Assembly (NCBI GenBank): GCA_947626345.1
Contig: CANQSF010000019.1
Coordinates: 1 to 47,426 of the forward strand
DNA: 47,426 bases
DNA from: an uncultured Oscillospiraceae bacterium
GTDB lineage: Bacteria; Bacillota; Clostridia; Oscillospirales; Oscillospiraceae
Direction: 5' to 3'
Of the stretch, positions 7,493 through 15,427 are shown in pieces. The position numbers and the translations under genes were made by a program. Under the pieces are notes generated by a model. It did no database searches, had not been told where the DNA came from, and saw nothing but the letters and a program-made list of their open reading frames with translations. Numbering within the stretch: position 1 is the stretch's first letter; the number at the start of each line of letters is the position of its first letter.

Positions 7493-7509
7493 AAAATAGC
7501 TTTTATAAG
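7482..7509 (+). promoter_or_regulatory. Possible second promoter of the SH3 gene
   Basis: ATGACA (7482-7487, inside the last repeat arm), 16-base spacer, TATAAG (7504-7509). It would give a leader of about 55 bases free of hairpin units. Weaker than the promoter at 7146-7174. Confidence 0.35.
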
Positions 7510-7569
7510 CGGTTCATTCCATTGCGCATTTTCTCCCGGCGCGGCGGGAAAGGGAGGTACATACCCGAT

Positions 7570-8607
7570 ATGAGAGATTGGACAGAGCAGGAAGAACAGG
7601 AACTGATCGAGCTGGCCAAGACCGGCGATCCCCGTGCCAACTATGAGCTGAGCCAGTGGGCCCTGGCCCGGGGCGAGGAGGAGCCTGACGAGCCCCGGTG
7701 GAACCGGCTGGCCGCCAAATGTCTGGTGAAGGCCGCTCAGGCGGGCTACGGCCCCGCCCAGGAGCGGATGGCCGAGATCCTCCGCCAGCAGCAGAAGGAC
7801 CCCGCCCCCACCACCGCCGCCCGTGCCTCCCGGCAGACGAGCGCGGCCGCCGCCCCCGAGCCGGTGCGGCTCAGCGACGCCCGCAGTGCCCGGCAGACCA
7901 GCGCGGCCCGGCAGACGCCGTCCGCCGCCCGCAGGCCCGCCGCGGTCACCCGCCGGCCCGTCCGGGACGAATACGACGACGAAGAGGACTACGACGAGGA
8001 CGAGGAGGATTACGCCGAAGACTACGACCGCGCCACCCGGGACAGACGCCCCCGGGGCAGCGGACGGAGCTTCTTCAGCAATTGGGGCGACGCCCAGTGG
8101 CGGAAAATGGAGATGATCTGCATCGGCATCTGCGCCGTGCTGCTGATCGCCATCGCCGCCATCTTCATCTCCAGCCGCTCCTCCAGCAAGGACAGCGGCT
8201 CCGGCTCCGGCGTGCCCACGGCGGGCCAGGCCAATCCCGCCGATCCCGACGGCTCCGCCGCCCCCGACGCCGACGTCCAGACGGAGCCCTATCCCTCCGA
8301 GGAGATCCTGGAGTCCATCCGCTCCTCCGGGCTGGAGATCCTGCCCGCGGAGCAGGAATACGTCACCGCCCCCACCACCGCCACCGTGAGCGTGGGCTCC
8401 ACCACCCTGCGGCTGCGGATCGGCCCCAGCACCACCTACAGCCAGGTGAAGGACGCCAGCGGTGCCGACGTGTCCATGCCCGACGGCACGAAGGTGGACG
8501 TGTACGCCAAAAAGGGCGACTGGTGGCTGCTGCTCTACGACGGCAAGCTGGGCTGGAGCAGCAAGGAATACCTGATCGAGGACGCCGCGCCCAACAGCGT
8601 GGGATAA
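7570..8607 (+). CDS. Membrane-anchored SH3-domain protein with Sel1-like N-terminus
   Basis: A 345-residue protein with four parts: residues 1-75, helical with a Sel1/TPR-like repeat (AAQAGYGPAQERMAEIL); residues 75-175, low-complexity Ala/Pro/Arg then a strongly acidic stretch (DEYDDEEDYDEDEEDY); one membrane helix at about 181-202; and an outer part ending in a bacterial SH3 domain (about 270-335, with TTLRLRIGPSTTYSQV and GDWWLLLYDGKLGW). With an N-in topology the SH3 domain would face the cell wall, where such domains bind peptidoglycan. The precise role is unknown. ATG 7570 follows GGGAGG by 12 bases. The gene may be transcribed through the hairpin array; it ends in a strong terminator. 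Confidence 0.85.
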   Translation: MRDWTEQEEQELIELAKTGDPRANYELSQWALARGEEEPDEPRWNRLAAKCLVKAAQAGYGPAQERMAEILRQQQKDPAPTTAARASRQTSAAAAPEPVRLSDARSARQTSAARQTPSAARRPAAVTRRPVRDEYDDEEDYDEDEEDYAEDYDRATRDRRPRGSGRSFFSNWGDAQWRKMEMICIGICAVLLIAIAAIFISSRSSSKDSGSGSGVPTAGQANPADPDGSAAPDADVQTEPYPSEEILESIRSSGLEILPAEQEYVTAPTTATVSVGSTTLRLRIGPSTTYSQVKDASGADVSMPDGTKVDVYAKKGDWWLLLYDGKLGWSSKEYLIEDAAPNSVG

Positions 8608-8620
8608 AAACAAAACGGCC

Positions 8621-8650
8621 TTTCCGGGGCCCCCGGCCCCGGAAATTTTT
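8621..8650 (+). terminator. Intrinsic terminator of the SH3 gene
   Basis: An 11-bp perfect stem (8621-8631 with 8635-8645), CCC loop, TTTTT at 8646-8650. Confidence 0.88.
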
Positions 8651-8664
8651 ATGCCCTTTCGTCC

Positions 8665-8698
8665 AAAAAAAGCGGCGGGCCGCATCTCAGGGCCCGCC
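8665..8698 (-). terminator. Minus-strand terminator without an annotated gene
   Basis: GGCGGGCC (8674-8681) pairs with GGCCCGCC (8691-8698); on the minus strand it is followed by GC and seven T residues (8671-8665). It stands opposite the SH3 terminator, as if ending a leftward transcript from 8699-8844, where I find no protein gene. Confidence 0.65.
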
Positions 8699-8844
8699 AA
8701 AGCATAGGGTTGTGGGATAAAGATATGAGCCGGGCCCTCCGGGACCCATTGGATAAGCTGTACCTAAAGGATAGCCCCTTTCCCGGCGTTTGTAAAGAGC
8801 GAAGATCGTCGCATGCACACTAGTTTTGTCGGAGGCGTATTTTT
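8699..8844 (-). ncRNA. Possible small non-coding RNA, minus strand
   Basis: No gene is seen here. Read leftward, CGCC and AAAG segments near 8772-8786 can pair with CTTT and GGCG near 8694-8702, closing around a GGGUCC-CGGA-GGGCCC hairpin (8734-8749). That inner stem needs a G-U pair that exists only on the minus strand, and a terminator follows. No convincing promoter was found, and it does not match SRP RNA or 6S RNA that I know. The region could instead be the leader of the Nudix gene. Confidence 0.25.
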
Positions 8845-9372
8845 ATGAGGACCCTCTGCCCCACCATCCGCGACCGGTTCTATCCCCCCGCCCCCATCCT
8901 CCGGGAGCGGGACGCGGTGCGGGCCGTTTTGCTGGACGGTCAGGACCGGATCGCCCTGCTCCACATCCGGGGGCGGGACGACTTCGGCGACCGGGACCAC
9001 TTCGAGCTGCCCGGCGGCGGTGTGGAGCCGGGAGAATCCTTTGAGGAGGCTTTGCGCCGGGAAATGGGGGAGGAGCTGGGTATTTGCCCCCAGATCCTGG
9101 CGGAAGTGGGGATCATCGCCAACGAGTATAATCTCCTGCAGCGGCGGGACGTGCAGCACTTTTACCTGGCCCGTGCCGCCGGGACCTGCCCCGCCGCCCC
9201 CACGGCGGAGGAGCGGCGGCTGTTCGGGCGGGTGCTGTGGGTCCCCGCCGGGGAGGTGCTGGCCCTGTACGACAGCCGCCCCGTGGAGAACGTGGGCATA
9301 GAGATCCACCGCCGGGACCGCATCGCCCTGGCGGCGGCCCTGGAAATAGGAAGGCGGCTGGGGGCGCTGTGA
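8845..9372 (+). CDS. Nudix hydrolase
   Basis: A 175-residue pyrophosphohydrolase. The complete Nudix box GX5EX7REUXEEXGU spans residues 58-80 (GGVEPGE, then REMGEELGI), which binds the divalent metal and cuts nucleoside diphosphate-linked substrates. The preceding HFELPGGG strand is typical. The substrate is undetermined; house-cleaning of oxidised nucleotides is one family role but not shown here. ATG 8845 has GGAGG nine bases upstream. It converges on mutS and shares a compact 3' junction with it. Confidence 0.92.
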   Translation: MRTLCPTIRDRFYPPAPILRERDAVRAVLLDGQDRIALLHIRGRDDFGDRDHFELPGGGVEPGESFEEALRREMGEELGICPQILAEVGIIANEYNLLQRRDVQHFYLARAAGTCPAAPTAEERRLFGRVLWVPAGEVLALYDSRPVENVGIEIHRRDRIALAAALEIGRRLGAL

Positions 9373-9410
9373 GCGCCGCCCCGGGCGGCCAGGCCCCGCC
9401 CATGACCGCA

Positions 9411-9450
9411 GGACCGGCAGGCACCCCCGTGCCTGCCGGTCCGTTTTTTT
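9411..9450 (+). terminator. Intrinsic terminator of the Nudix gene, overlapping the mutS stop
   Basis: A 14-bp perfect stem (9411-9424 with 9429-9442), CCCC loop, then G and seven T residues (9444-9450). The last T residues also form the mutS stop codon on the other strand (9449-9451). The minus strand has no T-run, so mutS must end elsewhere. Confidence 0.9.
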
Positions 9451-12025
9451 ATCCCTCGGCTTTTTTCTTCAGCTGGTAGAGCAGATTCAGCGCCTCCAGG
9501 GGGGTGATGGTGTTCAGGTCGATGTCCCGCAGCTCCTTCGCCAGGGCCGACCCGGCCATGTCCAGCATGGACACCTGCTCCTCCTCCCTGTATGCCGCTG
9601 GGGCCGGAAGGCCGCCCCCGCCGCCGGACTCCAGCTCGGCGAGATACTGCTTGGCCTTTTTGATCACCGCCTCCGGCACGCCGGCCAGCTTGGCCACCTC
9701 GATGCCGTAGCTGTCGTCTGCGGAGCCGGGGACGATCTTCCGCAGGAAGATCAGGGTCCCGCCCTGCTTCTTGGCGGTGATGTTGTAGTTCTTCACCCCG
9801 TCCAGGGTCCCCTCCAGGGCGCTCAGCTCGTGGTAGTGGGTGGCGAACATGGTCCGGGCCCCCAGCTTCCGCCTGTCGGCGCAGTACTCCAGCATGGCCC
9901 GGGCGATGGCCATGCCGTCGAAGGTGGAGGTGCCCCGGCCGATCTCGTCCAGGACGAGAAGGCTGGCGCTGGTGGCGTGGCGCAATATGTCCGCCATCTC
10001 CGCCATCTCCACCATGAAGGTGGACTGGCCGCTGGCCAGATCGTCGGACGCGCCGATGCGGGTGAACACCCGGTCCGTCACGCCGATGACGGCGCTCCTG
10101 GCCGGGACGAAGGAGCCCATCTGGGCCATGAGCACGATCAGCGCCGTCTGGCGCATATAGGTGCTCTTGCCGGCCATGTTGGGGCCGGTGATGATGGCCA
10201 CCCGGTCGGCCCCGTCGTTCAGGAACGTGTCGTTGGGCACGAACAGGACGTTTTTCTGGGCCTGCTCCACCACCGGGTGGCGGCCCTCCTGGATCTGTAC
10301 CGTCCGGCCCGTGTCCACCTCCGGGCAGACGTAGCGGTTGCGGGCGGCCACCTCCGCCAGGGAGCACACCGCGTCCAGCTCCGCCACCGCGGCGGCGGCG
10401 GCCTGGATGCGCTCCACCTGGGCGGCCACCCGGTCCCGCAGGTCCGCGAAGATGCGGTATTCCAGATCGGCGATCCGCTCCCGGGCGTTCAGGAGGGTGT
10501 TCTCCAGCTCCTTCAGCTCCGGGGTGAAGTACCGCTCGTTGGAGACCAGGGTCTGCTTGCGGATATAGTCGTCGGGCATGGGCGCGTCCCCGGCGGAGCG
10601 GGGCACGTCGATGTAGTAGCCGAAGACCTTGTTGTAGCCCACCTTCAGCTTCTTGATGCCGGTGCGCTCCCGCTCCCGGGCCTCCAGGGCCACCACCATG
10701 TCCGCGCCGTTGTCCCGCACGGACCGGAGCCGGTCCACCTCGTCGTCCGCGCCGGGGCGGAGGATGCCCCCCTCCCGCACGGAGAAGGGCGGCTCGTCGG
10801 CGATGAGGGCCAGGATGTCCTCCCGCACGTCGTCCAGGCTGTCCAGCGCCGCCGTCTGGCGCAGCAGGGCGCTCTTCATCCCGGCGAGGAGCTGGACCAG
10901 CCGGGGCAGCTGGCCGAAATAGGTCCCCAGGGCCAGCAGGTCCCGGCCGTTGGCGGTGCCGTAGACGCACCGCCCTGCCAGGCGCTGGATGTCCCCGATC
11001 TCATGGAGCGCCAGGCGCAGCTCCTGGCGGGCGATGGCGTCGGCGTGAATCTCTCCCACCGCGGCCAGGCGCCGGCGGATGGCCACCGGGTCCAGCAGCG
11101 GCCGCTCCACCCAGGAGCGCAGCAGCCGCCCGCCCATGGGGGTCTTGGTCCTGTCCAGCACCCAGAGGAGGCTGCCCCGCTTCTCCCCGGTGCGCAGATT
11201 TTCCGTCAGCTCCAGGTTCCGCCGGGTGGCGTAGTCCATCTCCATATACCGCCCCTGGCCGAACCGGTCCAGGCTGCGGATGTGGGACAGGTCGAATTTC
11301 TGCGTCTCGATGATATAGCCCAAAAGCGCCCCCGCCGCCAGGGTCTCCCCGGGGGCGACGGTCTCTCCGAACCGGTCGTATACCAGCTGCCGGCACTTCT
11401 CCGGCTCGAAGCGGCCGGCCTCGCCGTCGGGCAGGCAGTCGATCTTCTGCAGGAAGGCGGCGATGGCCCCGTCCTGCTCCGCCCCGGCGGACAGCACCGC
11501 CTCCCGGGGGGAGAACCGGCCCAGCTCGTTGACCAGATGCTCCGCCGCCTCGGAGGCGAAGCCCTGCACGCAGAACTCCCCCGTGGAGATGTCGCAGAAG
11601 GCGGCCGCGCCCTGGTCTGCCTCCAGCCACACCGCGCAGATATAGTTGCTGCGGCTCTCCTCCAGCATGGAGCTGGCGGTGACGGTGCCGGGGGTGATGA
11701 CGCGGATGACCCCCCGGTCCACCAGGCCCGTGGCCGTGGCCGGGTCCTCCAGCTGCTCGCAGATGGCCACCTTATACCCCTTGGCGATGAGCCGGGCGAT
11801 ATAGGCCTCGCTGGAGTGGAAGGGCACGCCGCACATGGGCGTCTGCTCCTCCTCAGGCTTGCCCCGGTCCCGGGTGGTCAGGGCCAGATCCAGCTCCTTG
11901 GAGGCCAGCTTGGCATCCTCGTCGAACATCTCGTAAAAGTCGCCCAGCCGGAAAAAGAGCAGACAGTCCGGGCACTGCTCCTTGATCTGGTAATATTGCC
12001 GCTTCATGGGGGTCATCTCGGCCAT
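9449..12025 (-). CDS. mutS: DNA mismatch repair protein MutS
   Basis: An 858-residue MutS, the normal length. Mismatch-binding F30-Y31-E32 lies in RLGDFYEMF; the ATPase has GPNMAGKST (Walker A), DEIGRGTSTFDG (Walker B/signature) and THYHEL; a C-terminal helical dimerisation segment ends the chain. MutS recognises mispairs and recruits MutL, coded 3.4 kb away in the opposite direction. The ATG at 12025 has only a purine-rich GAGAAAGAGAGAG upstream; ATGs three and six codons in are alternatives. It is last in an operon miaB-FAH-kinase-mutS, 53 bases after the kinase gene. Confidence 0.97.
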   Translation of the reverse strand: MAEMTPMKRQYYQIKEQCPDCLLFFRLGDFYEMFDEDAKLASKELDLALTTRDRGKPEEEQTPMCGVPFHSSEAYIARLIAKGYKVAICEQLEDPATATGLVDRGVIRVITPGTVTASSMLEESRSNYICAVWLEADQGAAAFCDISTGEFCVQGFASEAAEHLVNELGRFSPREAVLSAGAEQDGAIAAFLQKIDCLPDGEAGRFEPEKCRQLVYDRFGETVAPGETLAAGALLGYIIETQKFDLSHIRSLDRFGQGRYMEMDYATRRNLELTENLRTGEKRGSLLWVLDRTKTPMGGRLLRSWVERPLLDPVAIRRRLAAVGEIHADAIARQELRLALHEIGDIQRLAGRCVYGTANGRDLLALGTYFGQLPRLVQLLAGMKSALLRQTAALDSLDDVREDILALIADEPPFSVREGGILRPGADDEVDRLRSVRDNGADMVVALEARERERTGIKKLKVGYNKVFGYYIDVPRSAGDAPMPDDYIRKQTLVSNERYFTPELKELENTLLNARERIADLEYRIFADLRDRVAAQVERIQAAAAAVAELDAVCSLAEVAARNRYVCPEVDTGRTVQIQEGRHPVVEQAQKNVLFVPNDTFLNDGADRVAIITGPNMAGKSTYMRQTALIVLMAQMGSFVPARSAVIGVTDRVFTRIGASDDLASGQSTFMVEMAEMADILRHATSASLLVLDEIGRGTSTFDGMAIARAMLEYCADRRKLGARTMFATHYHELSALEGTLDGVKNYNITAKKQGGTLIFLRKIVPGSADDSYGIEVAKLAGVPEAVIKKAKQYLAELESGGGGGLPAPAAYREEEQVSMLDMAGSALAKELRDIDLNTITPLEALNLLYQLKKKAEG

Positions 12026-12078
12026 GACGCAAACTCTCTCTTTCTCATTTCTTCTCGCTTTTCCCTGGGGGACGCCTT

Positions 12079-12936
12079 CTATCCGTCCATCGCCGCCACG
12101 GCCCGGCAAAGAGCCGTCAGCGCCCGCCGGTAGCGCTCATCGCCCAGCGCCGCAAAGTGCAGCGCGGTCAGGATGTAATAGTGGACGAAGGCGGGCCGGG
12201 AGAAGTCCTGCCGGGCCCCATAGCCCGCCAGGAACGCCCGGACCTGCTCCGGGGTATTCAGGAACATCTGCCCCGGCCGCAGCAGCACCGCCCAGGCCAT
12301 GTCGAACTCCCGCACGCCGGTCCCTGCCAGCTCCCAGTCCAGCACCGCCGAGACGGCCCCGTCCTGCCACAGGATGTTGGCGTAGTGGAAGTCCCCGTGG
12401 ATGAAGCAGCAGCTCTCCCCGGCGGGCGGGCACCCATCCAGCAGCGCAGCCAGGTCCGTCAGGCCATATTTGCGGATATGCTCCGGGCCGGGCCGGTCGA
12501 AAAACCGCCGGTGCTTCACCGGCCGCCAGGGCATGTCCAGCCCGTGTATCCGGGCAAGCTCCGCCCCATAGGGCTCCATATATCCCAGCGCAGCCCCCGG
12601 CGGCGCCTCCTGGAGCAGGGCCGACAGCCGCCGGCCGGAGCACTCCTCCGTCACATCAAAGACGGGCTCCGTCAGCGACCAGTCCAGAAGCCGCGGCTTT
12701 TTGTCGTAGGCCAGCACCCGCAGCAGTTCTATCTCATTTCTCACGTCCGCGCCGGCCTGCCGCTCCGCCTTCACATACCCGGCGCAGGGCCGGCGGCCAC
12801 AGACGCCTGTCACATGGAACACGTCATTGCCCCCGTGGGGATAGTCCAACACCCGCCCGATGCGGTAAGCGGTCATGGGCAAGGCATAGGGATCACATGT
12901 CTCCCGCCAGGGCTCTTTTGACGTGCCCACATCCAT
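12079..12936 (-). CDS. Aminoglycoside/choline phosphotransferase-family kinase
   Basis: A 285-residue protein kinase-like small-molecule phosphotransferase. The catalytic loop is HGDFHYANIL and the metal-binding Asp lies in VLDWELAG twenty residues on, in the order used by APH, choline and homoserine kinases. The N-lobe is short, beginning YRIGRVLDYPHGGNDVFHV. The substrate is unknown; resistance is not implied, since relatives act on sugars, choline or fructosamines. The start codon overlaps the FAH stop (TGATG), so the two are translationally coupled. The far longer frame upstream is GC-driven shadow and is rejected. Why it stands between miaB and mutS is unclear. Confidence 0.82.
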   Translation of the reverse strand: MDVGTSKEPWRETCDPYALPMTAYRIGRVLDYPHGGNDVFHVTGVCGRRPCAGYVKAERQAGADVRNEIELLRVLAYDKKPRLLDWSLTEPVFDVTEECSGRRLSALLQEAPPGAALGYMEPYGAELARIHGLDMPWRPVKHRRFFDRPGPEHIRKYGLTDLAALLDGCPPAGESCCFIHGDFHYANILWQDGAVSAVLDWELAGTGVREFDMAWAVLLRPGQMFLNTPEQVRAFLAGYGARQDFSRPAFVHYYILTALHFAALGDERYRRALTALCRAVAAMDG

Positions 12937-13778
12937 CACTTCACCGTATTTCGCAGCAGGCCGATCTTTTCGATCTCGCACTCCACCACGTCCCCGGGCT
13001 GCAAAAACACCGGCGGATCCATGCCCATGCCCACCCCGGCGGGGGTGCCGGTGGCGATGATGGTCCCCGGCAGCAGGGTCATACCGGAGCTCAGCTCCGC
13101 GATGATGTCGGCGATGGAGGTGATGAGCGCGTCGGTGCGGGCGTGCTGGCGCACCTCGCCGTTGACCCGGCAGGAGATATCCAGCGCCGGGGGAAAGGCC
13201 ACCTCGTCGGCGGTGAGGATACAGGGGCCCATGGGGGTGAAGCCGTCCAGGCCCTTGCCGAAATACCACTGCTTGTGGCCGGTCTGCTGGTCCCGGGCGG
13301 ACACGTCGTTGAGCACCGTGTAGCCGAAGATATAGTCCGCCGCCTTCTCCGCCGGGACGTTCTTCGCGGTCTTTCCGATGATCACCGCCAGCTCCGCCTC
13401 ATAGTCCAGCCGCTGGACCAGGCCCGGGTGGCTGTCGATGTACCCCTCCGGGGCCACCGCCTCGGTCACCCGCTTGGAGAAGTACACCGCCACCGGCTTT
13501 TCCTTGGCGAAGGCCTCCTTGTCATAGTGGGCCGCCTCCCGGGCGTGGGCCAGGTAGTTCATGCCCAGACAGATCACGTCCTGCCGGGGCCGGGGGATGG
13601 GGGCCAGCAGCGTCACGCCCGCCAGCGGCACCGGCTCCCCCGCCGGGACCAGGGCGTCCAGTCCCACCTCGATGGCAGCGGTCATATCCGCGAAGGGCAG
13701 CGGCCGCACGGCCGCCTCATCCGCGGTGAGCGCCCCCACCTTCTCTATTCCGTTTTCCAGATATGTGACGAGCTTCAT
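12936..13778 (-). CDS. Fumarylacetoacetate hydrolase (FAH) family protein
   Basis: 280 residues with the FAH fold of dioate isomerases, hydratases and acylpyruvate hydrolases. The metal site is visible: YEAELAVIIGK (ExE pattern) and the conserved NDVSARDQQ block, followed by KGLDGFTPMGP and the C-terminal GTPAGVGMG. Members cleave C-C bonds or decarboxylate 2-keto acids such as oxaloacetate; no pathway genes nearby narrow the choice. The ATG at 13778 has AAGGAGGAG. It begins 13 bases after the miaB stop and overlaps the kinase gene. Confidence 0.9.
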   Translation of the reverse strand: MKLVTYLENGIEKVGALTADEAAVRPLPFADMTAAIEVGLDALVPAGEPVPLAGVTLLAPIPRPRQDVICLGMNYLAHAREAAHYDKEAFAKEKPVAVYFSKRVTEAVAPEGYIDSHPGLVQRLDYEAELAVIIGKTAKNVPAEKAADYIFGYTVLNDVSARDQQTGHKQWYFGKGLDGFTPMGPCILTADEVAFPPALDISCRVNGEVRQHARTDALITSIADIIAELSSGMTLLPGTIIATGTPAGVGMGMDPPVFLQPGDVVECEIEKIGLLRNTVK

Positions 13779-13790
13779 AGCGTCTCCTCC

Positions 13791-15212
13791 TTATGCCAGC
13801 TCCCCGTACAGCGCCCAGGTGGTGCTGTCCGTTATCTTCACGTCGATGAACTGTCCCACCAGGGCCGGGTCCCCACTGAGGTGCACCAGCCGGCCGCCCT
13901 TGGTGCGGGCGGACAGGTCATAGGGCGTCTGGCCCGTCTCGCCGTCCACCAGCACCCGGTAGGTGCCGCCCACATAGGCGGCGTGCTTCTCGGCGGAGAT
14001 GCGGTTGGCGCTGTCCAGGAGCTTGTCGAACCACACCTGCTTCTCCGCCCGGGTCACCGGGTCGGGCATGGCCGCCGCCGGGGTGCCGGGCCGGGGGGAG
14101 TAGATGAAGGTGAACATGGCGTCATAGCGCACCTCGTCCACCAGGGAGAGGGTGTCCTCGAAGTCCGCCTCCGTCTCCCCGGGGAAGCCCACGATGATGT
14201 CCGTGGTCAGCACCAGATCCGGCATATACCGCCGGGCCAGGGCCACCTTTTCCAGATACTTCGCCCGGTCGTAGTGCCGGTTCATCTCCTTCAATATCCG
14301 GTCCGAGCCGGATTGCAGCGGCAGGTGGATGTGGTGGGCGCAGTGCTCGCTGTCGGCCATGACCCGGAAGAGCTTTTCCGTGGCATCCTTGGGGTGGCTG
14401 GTCATGAACCGGAGCACGTAATCCCCGGGTATCTTATCCAGTTCGGCCAGCAGGTCGGGGAAATCCACGTCCTCGGCCAGGCCCTTGCCGTAGCTGTTCA
14501 CGTTCTGGCCCAGGAGGGTGATGTCCTTGTACCCCGCCTCCACCAGCTGCCTCGCCTCGGCGATCACGTCCGCCGGATGGCGGCTGCGCTCCCGGCCCCG
14601 GACATAGGGCACGATGCAGTAGGAGCAGAAGTTGTCGCACCCGTTCATGATGGAAAGCCACGCCTTCACGGCGCTGTTCCGCTGCCGGGGCAGGTCCTCG
14701 GCGACGACGCCGTCGCTGGGCCGGGCGGCGATGAGCCGGCTCTTGCTGCCCCGGCGGCCCCGGCGCTCCATGGTCTGCCATAGAAGCTCCGGGAACTGCC
14801 ACACCTCGTGGGGACCGAACACCAGGTCCACCACCCGGTAGGAGCGCTGCAGCCTCTCCCGGACGGTGGGCTGCTGGGTCATGCACCCGCCCACGCACAC
14901 GACCAGCTCCGGGTTTTTCGCCTTGTTGTGGGCCAGGGCGCCCACATTCCCCAGCACCCGCTTTTCCGCGTGCTCCCGCACGGCGCAGGTGTTCACGGCG
15001 ATGAGGTCCGCCTTGGCCTCGTCCGCCGTCAGCTCATAGCCGCACTGGACCAGCCAGCCCCGCAATATCTCGCTGTCGGACTCGTTCTGCTGGCAGCCGT
15101 AGGTGTCCACCAGGGCGTAGTGGGGCCGGCCGGCGATATGGGCCCTGACCTTTTCGCAGTAGGCCATCTGCTGGATGCGTTCCTGGGTGGTGATCTCTCG
15201 GCGTTGGTACAT
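13791..15212 (-). CDS. miaB: tRNA-2-methylthio-N6-dimethylallyladenosine synthase MiaB
   Basis: A 473-residue radical-SAM methylthiotransferase that adds the 2-methylthio group to i6A37 of tRNAs reading U-starting codons. The N-terminal cluster cysteines are C40 (TYGCQQNESDSE), C76 (NTCAV) and C110 (GGCMTQQ); the radical-SAM cluster is C192, C196, C199 (CDNFCSYC); a C-terminal TRAM domain follows. Its substrate is made by MiaA, coded in the divergent mutL-miaA operon. Start 15212 has GGGAGAA upstream; a start 16 codons earlier is not supported. It is first in its operon, behind a leader of about 150 bases containing a palindromic repeat. Confidence 0.96.
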   Translation of the reverse strand: MYQRREITTQERIQQMAYCEKVRAHIAGRPHYALVDTYGCQQNESDSEILRGWLVQCGYELTADEAKADLIAVNTCAVREHAEKRVLGNVGALAHNKAKNPELVVCVGGCMTQQPTVRERLQRSYRVVDLVFGPHEVWQFPELLWQTMERRGRRGSKSRLIAARPSDGVVAEDLPRQRNSAVKAWLSIMNGCDNFCSYCIVPYVRGRERSRHPADVIAEARQLVEAGYKDITLLGQNVNSYGKGLAEDVDFPDLLAELDKIPGDYVLRFMTSHPKDATEKLFRVMADSEHCAHHIHLPLQSGSDRILKEMNRHYDRAKYLEKVALARRYMPDLVLTTDIIVGFPGETEADFEDTLSLVDEVRYDAMFTFIYSPRPGTPAAAMPDPVTRAEKQVWFDKLLDSANRISAEKHAAYVGGTYRVLVDGETGQTPYDLSARTKGGRLVHLSGDPALVGQFIDVKITDSTTWALYGELA

Positions 15213-15240
15213 AAATGGTTCTCCCGTGACTGGCAAAATT

Positions 15241-15312
15241 TGCGCCTGCAGGCGCACCATATCGACGCCTCCCCTGTGTAAGGGGAGGGTTTTCTATCGC
15301 CGCAAGGCGATA
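15241..15312. repeat. Intergenic palindromic repeat element in the miaB leader
   Basis: Three adjacent inverted repeats: TGCGCC-TGCA-GGCGCA (15241-15256), CCTCCCC-TGTGTAA-GGGGAGG (15268-15288) and TATCGCC-GCAA-GGCGATA (15295-15312). The middle palindrome closely resembles the one at 27157-27173, so both belong to one dispersed family. Confidence 0.65.
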
Positions 15313-15363
15313 CCGAATGGAGGCTCCCTTGTGGTCGCTTTCCCGGCAAACAGATTTAAGCAC

Positions 15364-15392
15364 TTTATAATACCATTTTTCTGTGCTATAAT
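15364..15392 (+). promoter_or_regulatory. Promoter of mutL-miaA
   Basis: TTTATA (15364-15369), 17-base spacer, TATAAT (15387-15392) with an extended -10 TG at 15384-15385. Predicted start near 15399. It overlaps the miaB promoter. Confidence 0.75.
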
Positions 15393-15395
15393 CAA
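15367..15395 (-). promoter_or_regulatory. Promoter of the miaB-mutS operon
   Basis: Minus strand: TTGATT (15395-15390), 17-base spacer, TATTAT (15372-15367). Predicted start near 15360. Its -35 overlaps the mutL -10 and its -10 overlaps the mutL -35. Confidence 0.7.
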
Positions 15396-15427
15396 GGCAG
15401 TACGAACACAGGAAAAGGAGTTCTCTT

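Noticed and set aside
7133..7573. 146-residue repeat protein encoded by the 78-bp repeats
   Set aside because: 78 is a multiple of three, so frames stay open by arithmetic. No ribosome site or family, and substitutions follow RNA pairing rather than codon positions.
8665..8844. SRP 4.5S RNA or 6S RNA
   Set aside because: It lacks the GGAA-tetraloop and asymmetric-loop signature of SRP RNA, and is too short and without the central bubble of 6S RNA.
12937..13269. Long N-terminal extension of the kinase gene into the FAH gene
   Set aside because: The extra residues are the antisense-like Arg/His/Gly-rich shadow of another frame; the ATG at 12936 is coupled to the FAH stop.
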